From positions 1 to 47,194 of the forward strand of contig KN880618.1 of assembly GCA_000934385.1 (NCBI GenBank): a stretch of 47,194 nucleotides of DNA, written 5' to 3'. The notes under the pieces are model-generated. The model ran no database searches. It was not told where the DNA came from and saw only the letters and a list, made by a program, of their open reading frames with translations. Below, in pieces: positions 44,164-47,194 of this stretch. The DNA is from Cylindrobasidium torrendii FP15055 ss-10. Taxonomy: Eukaryota; Basidiomycota; Agaricomycetes; Agaricales; Physalacriaceae. Each line of letters begins with the position of its first letter. The first letter of the stretch is position 1. The position numbers and the translations under genes are program-made.

Positions 44164-45049
44164 GCTTTTCCGTTCTCCTTTCCCTTGCCCTTCGTCTGCG
44201 TTTGTATCGACTCCCACCGTTTATGCATCTACTTGGAAGGCCTTATATCTTGTAACTTACTCTCAGCATTGGGCATGGCCAGTGCAACACTTATGCAGTG
44301 TTTACTACGAGTACTAGACACTCGGCTGATACCATGGATTTTATATAATCACTTGTCTTTTCCTACATATAACCACATATGCTCTGCTATTTGCCAATTC
44401 ATGTTCGCACAAATTGAAATCTCTTCGAGAAACGCCAGGGAGATTAACCTCTTTGTCACAGAGCAAGCCATAGCATGAGGCGATTTGTTTCGATTTGTTT
44501 GAGTCTGGAACAAGTGAAGAGTCCTCGGACAAACACGATCCACTGGCATAGTCCGCGAATGCAAAGTAATCCCTATGTAAGTCGTAGGGTCCACTACTCC
44601 GAAACGAGAGCTCGGAATGTCAATACCATAATTTAATCACTAAGGCAAATGGTCGCTTCTCCCCTGTGAAGCAGCTGTGAGCATCCCCATGAAAGGGACC
44701 TCGTCATGTACTACGGAGAGGCCGCTGTATGGTCTGTCCATGTTTGTTTTTGAATCGAAACAAAATTGCCTGTATATACAGTAGTATACACGACTCATAA
44801 GAAATTGCGCTCAATGTGCACACAGCATTAAATGGGTGCACAGAACGCATGTAAGATGTTAGATTGCTGTAAGATTTAGATTGCTGTTAGATAGCTGTGA
44901 GATAGCTGTTGAGTTGGGCCAACCGCGGAGCACATTAGCCGCGCCCCCTCGCACTTGAGTATAATACAACTCTGTGGGGTCATCGTGAAATGGCAAAGAC
45001 GATTCCATGAACAGAATACAATCAAGCGAATGGCACAGGCCGCCCTAAC
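44164..45049. other. Convergent spacer
   Basis: About 900 nt between the facing 3' ends of the bZIP gene at 43720 and the A-type gene at 45050. Apart from the short tandem repeat reported separately, nothing is recognised. Confidence 0.45.
44850..44914 (+). repeat. Short degenerate tandem repeat
   Basis: Successive units GTAAGATGTTAGATTGCT, GTAAGATTTAGATTGCT, GTTAGATAGCT and GTGAGATAGCT follow each other without gaps. It is a shrinking minisatellite-like array, likely replication slippage, in noncoding DNA. Confidence 0.7.
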
Positions 45050-45550
45050 TTATACGAAGGAAGAAGATCCACCTTGAATGCTTTCCATCGCCTTCACGTA
45101 TCCCATCCAATACATGACATCTTTCTCCAGCTCATGGTTCGCAGCCTCGAGGCGTGCGACCTCTGCCGTGAGTTCGTGGACAGTATCGAAGAGGGACAAC
45201 GTGCGCTGTTCTTGTCGGGCACGGCTCTGTCGCGTGTACAATGTGCGCCGCTGGCGGAGGAGGACATCGTTATTGGAGGATCCTGTGGAACTGCGACCTT
45301 CTTGGGATGTCACAGTGCGAGCGCGTCCTCCGAGCGACACGGTTTGATGTGGAGTACGGACGGCATCCTGCGCGCCTCGCTCTACATGAGCACTCGTGGG
45401 AGGAATAGGTGCAACAGTGGCCGGGTTTACGTGAGCATCACTCGCAGTGAGAGGCGAGAAGCTTGGGACTTGTGCAATGAGGTCATTCGATGTAAGGATA
45501 AAAGCGCTGGATGTAGAAACTCTTGGAAGGTGAGACGAATTGCTTGACAT
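45050..45550 (-). CDS. A-type bZIP-like protein (fourth pair, minus member)
   Basis: 166 aa from the ATG at 45550 (MSSNSSHLPR), placed about 95 nt after a minus-strand TATA box (TTTATAAG, about 45644-45651). The in-frame ATG at 45736 lies upstream of that box. The N-terminal ~100 residues are Ser/Thr/Pro-rich. The basic region RRTLYTRQSRARQEQR has the R-x9-L spacing of bZIP but Arg in place of the invariant Asn. The zipper HELTAEVARLEAANHELEKD, then VMYWMGY, aligns residue by residue with TAQLAVLEAHN of the A-type copy 1. It is divergent from the B-type gene at 46346, with 0.8 kb between starts. Confidence 0.68.
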   Translation of the reverse strand: MSSNSSHLPRVSTSSAFILTSNDLIAQVPSFSPLTASDAHVNPATVAPIPPTSAHVERGAQDAVRTPHQTVSLGGRARTVTSQEGRSSTGSSNNDVLLRQRRTLYTRQSRARQEQRTLSLFDTVHELTAEVARLEAANHELEKDVMYWMGYVKAMESIQGGSSSFV

Positions 45551-46345
45551 GCCTGCATAAATCAAAGCGTTAGTCTTCGGTCGGGCATGGTAGTATGAGA
45601 TCGTACGTCGGGTGTTGGAAGAGGGAGCAGAAGGGAAGCAAAACTTATAAACCAATTCTTCCCTTGGAAGGGAAGGTGGAAGGGGGAAAGAGGTAGCTGA
45701 GAGTCTGGTTATAAGAGTGACCGCATTTTGGTCCATCTCATTTGCTCACTTCCGAGCAGCTGATTACTGATTTCTGTTCATGGCTGTGGGTGAAGAGTAT
45801 TAGTCCATTTGAAGTTCCATAATGAGAAAGTCGAGTGTTAAGAATCAGGGTGCTGATAGTCAGTTGGCAGGGGGCATCGCATTCCGGCAGCTATGATCGT
45901 TGAAATCGGGCCGAGTCGCCGCCGAGGATCGATGATAGGTGCATGTTGTATTTCTACGACCAATGTTAGGCGCTCAAGCGCTCAAGTTCGATTATCAGCT
46001 AGCGCTTGATTCCAATCTCCTTCTTCCAATACGACGCGACATTTCCAACATGTGAGTACGTGTAGCTCGAGCGCTTATTGTCGAGCGGCAATCGAATCTA
46101 ACTCTGAGATGGCTTTACCGCGCTACCTCACAATATGATCCATCTCATTATACCACGACTGTTGTGGTCTGGATTTCAATGGACCGATATACTGTTTGTG
46201 AGTAATATGGCTGTTAGATGAGCAGCTTCGTACTAGGCGCGCTGTCCGCCCGAACACCGTGGTGAGTTGTACTGCTTGCGACAACGTTTACCATATATAA
46301 CCAGAGGATGGCACGACAACCTATACTCATAGCCTACACCTCCCA
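45551..46345. promoter_or_regulatory. Shared divergent promoter of the fourth pair
   Basis: TATA boxes point outward at about 45644-45651 (minus strand) and about 46290-46297 (TATATAA, plus strand). The tightest intergenic region of the pairs; no other gene is visible. Confidence 0.5.
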
Positions 46346-46860
46346 ATGGCTACCCCCGCTGCGCTGATTCTTGCTCTTTACGGGTCAGTATATGCAGTCT
46401 TTTCCCTGGCCAGCAGGCTTACACTTCTCTGTAGCCTTGCGGAATCTAAACCCCGGAAAGCTATCCTCTGGCTAGGCGAAGACAATAATGTAACGATACC
46501 CTCAGTTACAGACAGCCTTTCAAGCCAGCCAAGCGAAAGGCGCCAGGATAGTGAACATACGACCAGGTGCGTAGGGTACTAGTCTCGTCGATGCATGCTC
46601 ATTTAACGTCTCGACCCATAAGCTCATGTGCTACGGAACTCACGGATGGGTTGACCCCTATGACAACGGCGAGGATAATCACTCCGCGTTTGCGTTCGCG
46701 ACGCTTCCCTCGTCGGCGTCCAACCCTCGAGCACAGGCTTGAGGGAAAAATTCGAGTTCTTGATGGTCGTATCCACAAAGCACGGAGCACGTCAGAGCAT
46801 CTCAAGGATGAACTCGCGTTCTGGACGGCAAGGGCTACAGCACTGCAAAAAGAGGCTTGA
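46346..46860 (+). CDS. B-type coiled-coil protein (fourth pair, plus member)
   Basis: Exons 46346-46383, 46435-46566 and 46623-46860 give 135 aa. Both introns (51 and 56 nt; GTCAG and GTGCG donors) fall after the second codon base, as in the other B-type genes. The start MATPAALILALY follows a TATA box by about 50 nt. An acidic/Ser-rich N-terminal part leads to the basic TPRLRSRRFPRRRPTLEHRL, then EGKIRVLDGRIHKARSTSEH and LKDELAFWTARATALQKEA. It shares the S-x2-L-x2-E-L-x2-W-x2-R-A-x2-L signature, and its N-terminus is longer than in B1-B3. Partner by position is the A-type gene at 45050. Confidence 0.68.
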
Positions 46861-47194
46861 CCACTGGCTAGGAATCATAGCGTAAAGATTCACCCATGCG
46901 TAGGTCAATCTGGCGAATAAGCCTGTCTTATTAACAGGGACGTTTGACGAAAAGTTTAATTGTCTCATTTGGCAGATGTGCTTGGAGTGCGAACACGGTG
47001 GCTCAAGGGCTCGTTGGCTGTCGGCAGTGGTCGGCATTGCCTCTTCGTCGCGGCTGGCAGCGACCATGAGGTTGTGAGGCGGGACCCTAGGCTAGGGTTG
47101 AATACTTATAACCCAAATAGGACAGACATGGGCGAAAGGGGGATCGGATGTGGTGAGGGGCCACGCGGGTGGAAAGAAATTGGGCTATGGCCTG
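46861..47194. other. Right-hand end of window, no gene seen
   Basis: Holds the 3' flank of the B-type gene. An ORF on the minus strand has no family resemblance; the array may continue beyond the window. Confidence 0.4.

Overview
The window looks like nuclear DNA of a filamentous basidiomycete, probably an Agaricomycete. The genes carry many 42-56 nt introns with GTGCGT/GTGAGT/GTAAGT donors, very small internal exons, TATA boxes and short 5' leaders. The families present also fit: an APC permease, Zn2Cys6 regulators, PLAC8, a BEM46-like hydrolase, UBC13 and a Helitron helicase. All splice models below were made by eye from reading frame, splice sites and family motifs.

Layout. (1) 1-3770: 3' half of an autonomous Helitron. 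Its PIF1-like helicase frame stays open across eight small introns and is followed by a hairpin plus CTAA resembling a Helitron 3' end. (2) 4-14 kb: three tandem copies of a divergent gene pair. The minus-strand member ('A type': 4039, 7420, 11409) is a small acidic/proline-rich protein ending in a short zipper-like helix. The plus-strand member ('B type': 6203, 10098, 13421) is a ~100-aa basic protein with a strongly conserved coiled coil and an invariant three-exon structure. (3) 14.4-15.0 kb: a decayed old-yellow-enzyme pseudogene. (4) 15.9-37 kb: ordinary, apparently intact genes: GABA/amino-acid permease, Zn2Cys6 regulator, a large disordered coiled-coil protein, PLAC8 protein, NmrA-like NAD(P)-binding protein, a second Zn2Cys6 regulator with a 6-nt microexon, a flavin monooxygenase with a signal-peptide-like N-terminus, a hydrophobic secreted protein and a BEM46-like alpha/beta hydrolase. 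(5) 38.5-47 kb: UBC13 surrounded by more small bZIP or bZIP-like genes. These include a fourth divergent A/B-type pair (45050/46346), a lone B-type gene (38510) and three further bZIP genes (40336, 42450, 43720).

The most interesting content is the repeated A/B pair system. Five B-type proteins share one signature (S-x2-L-x2-E-L-x2-W-x2-[RK]-A-x2-L). Four A-type proteins share another (L/M-E-x2-N-x2-[LM]-x3-[IV], then an aromatic). Partners are divergently transcribed. Multi-copy, divergently transcribed, diverged pairs of putative dimerising DNA-binding proteins resemble the layout of homeodomain mating-type loci, but with bZIP-like coiled coils. A heterodimer-based recognition or regulatory function is inference only; nothing in the sequence proves it. 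The Helitron beside the array and the dead OYE gene inside the region suggest a recently rearranged, fast-evolving locus.
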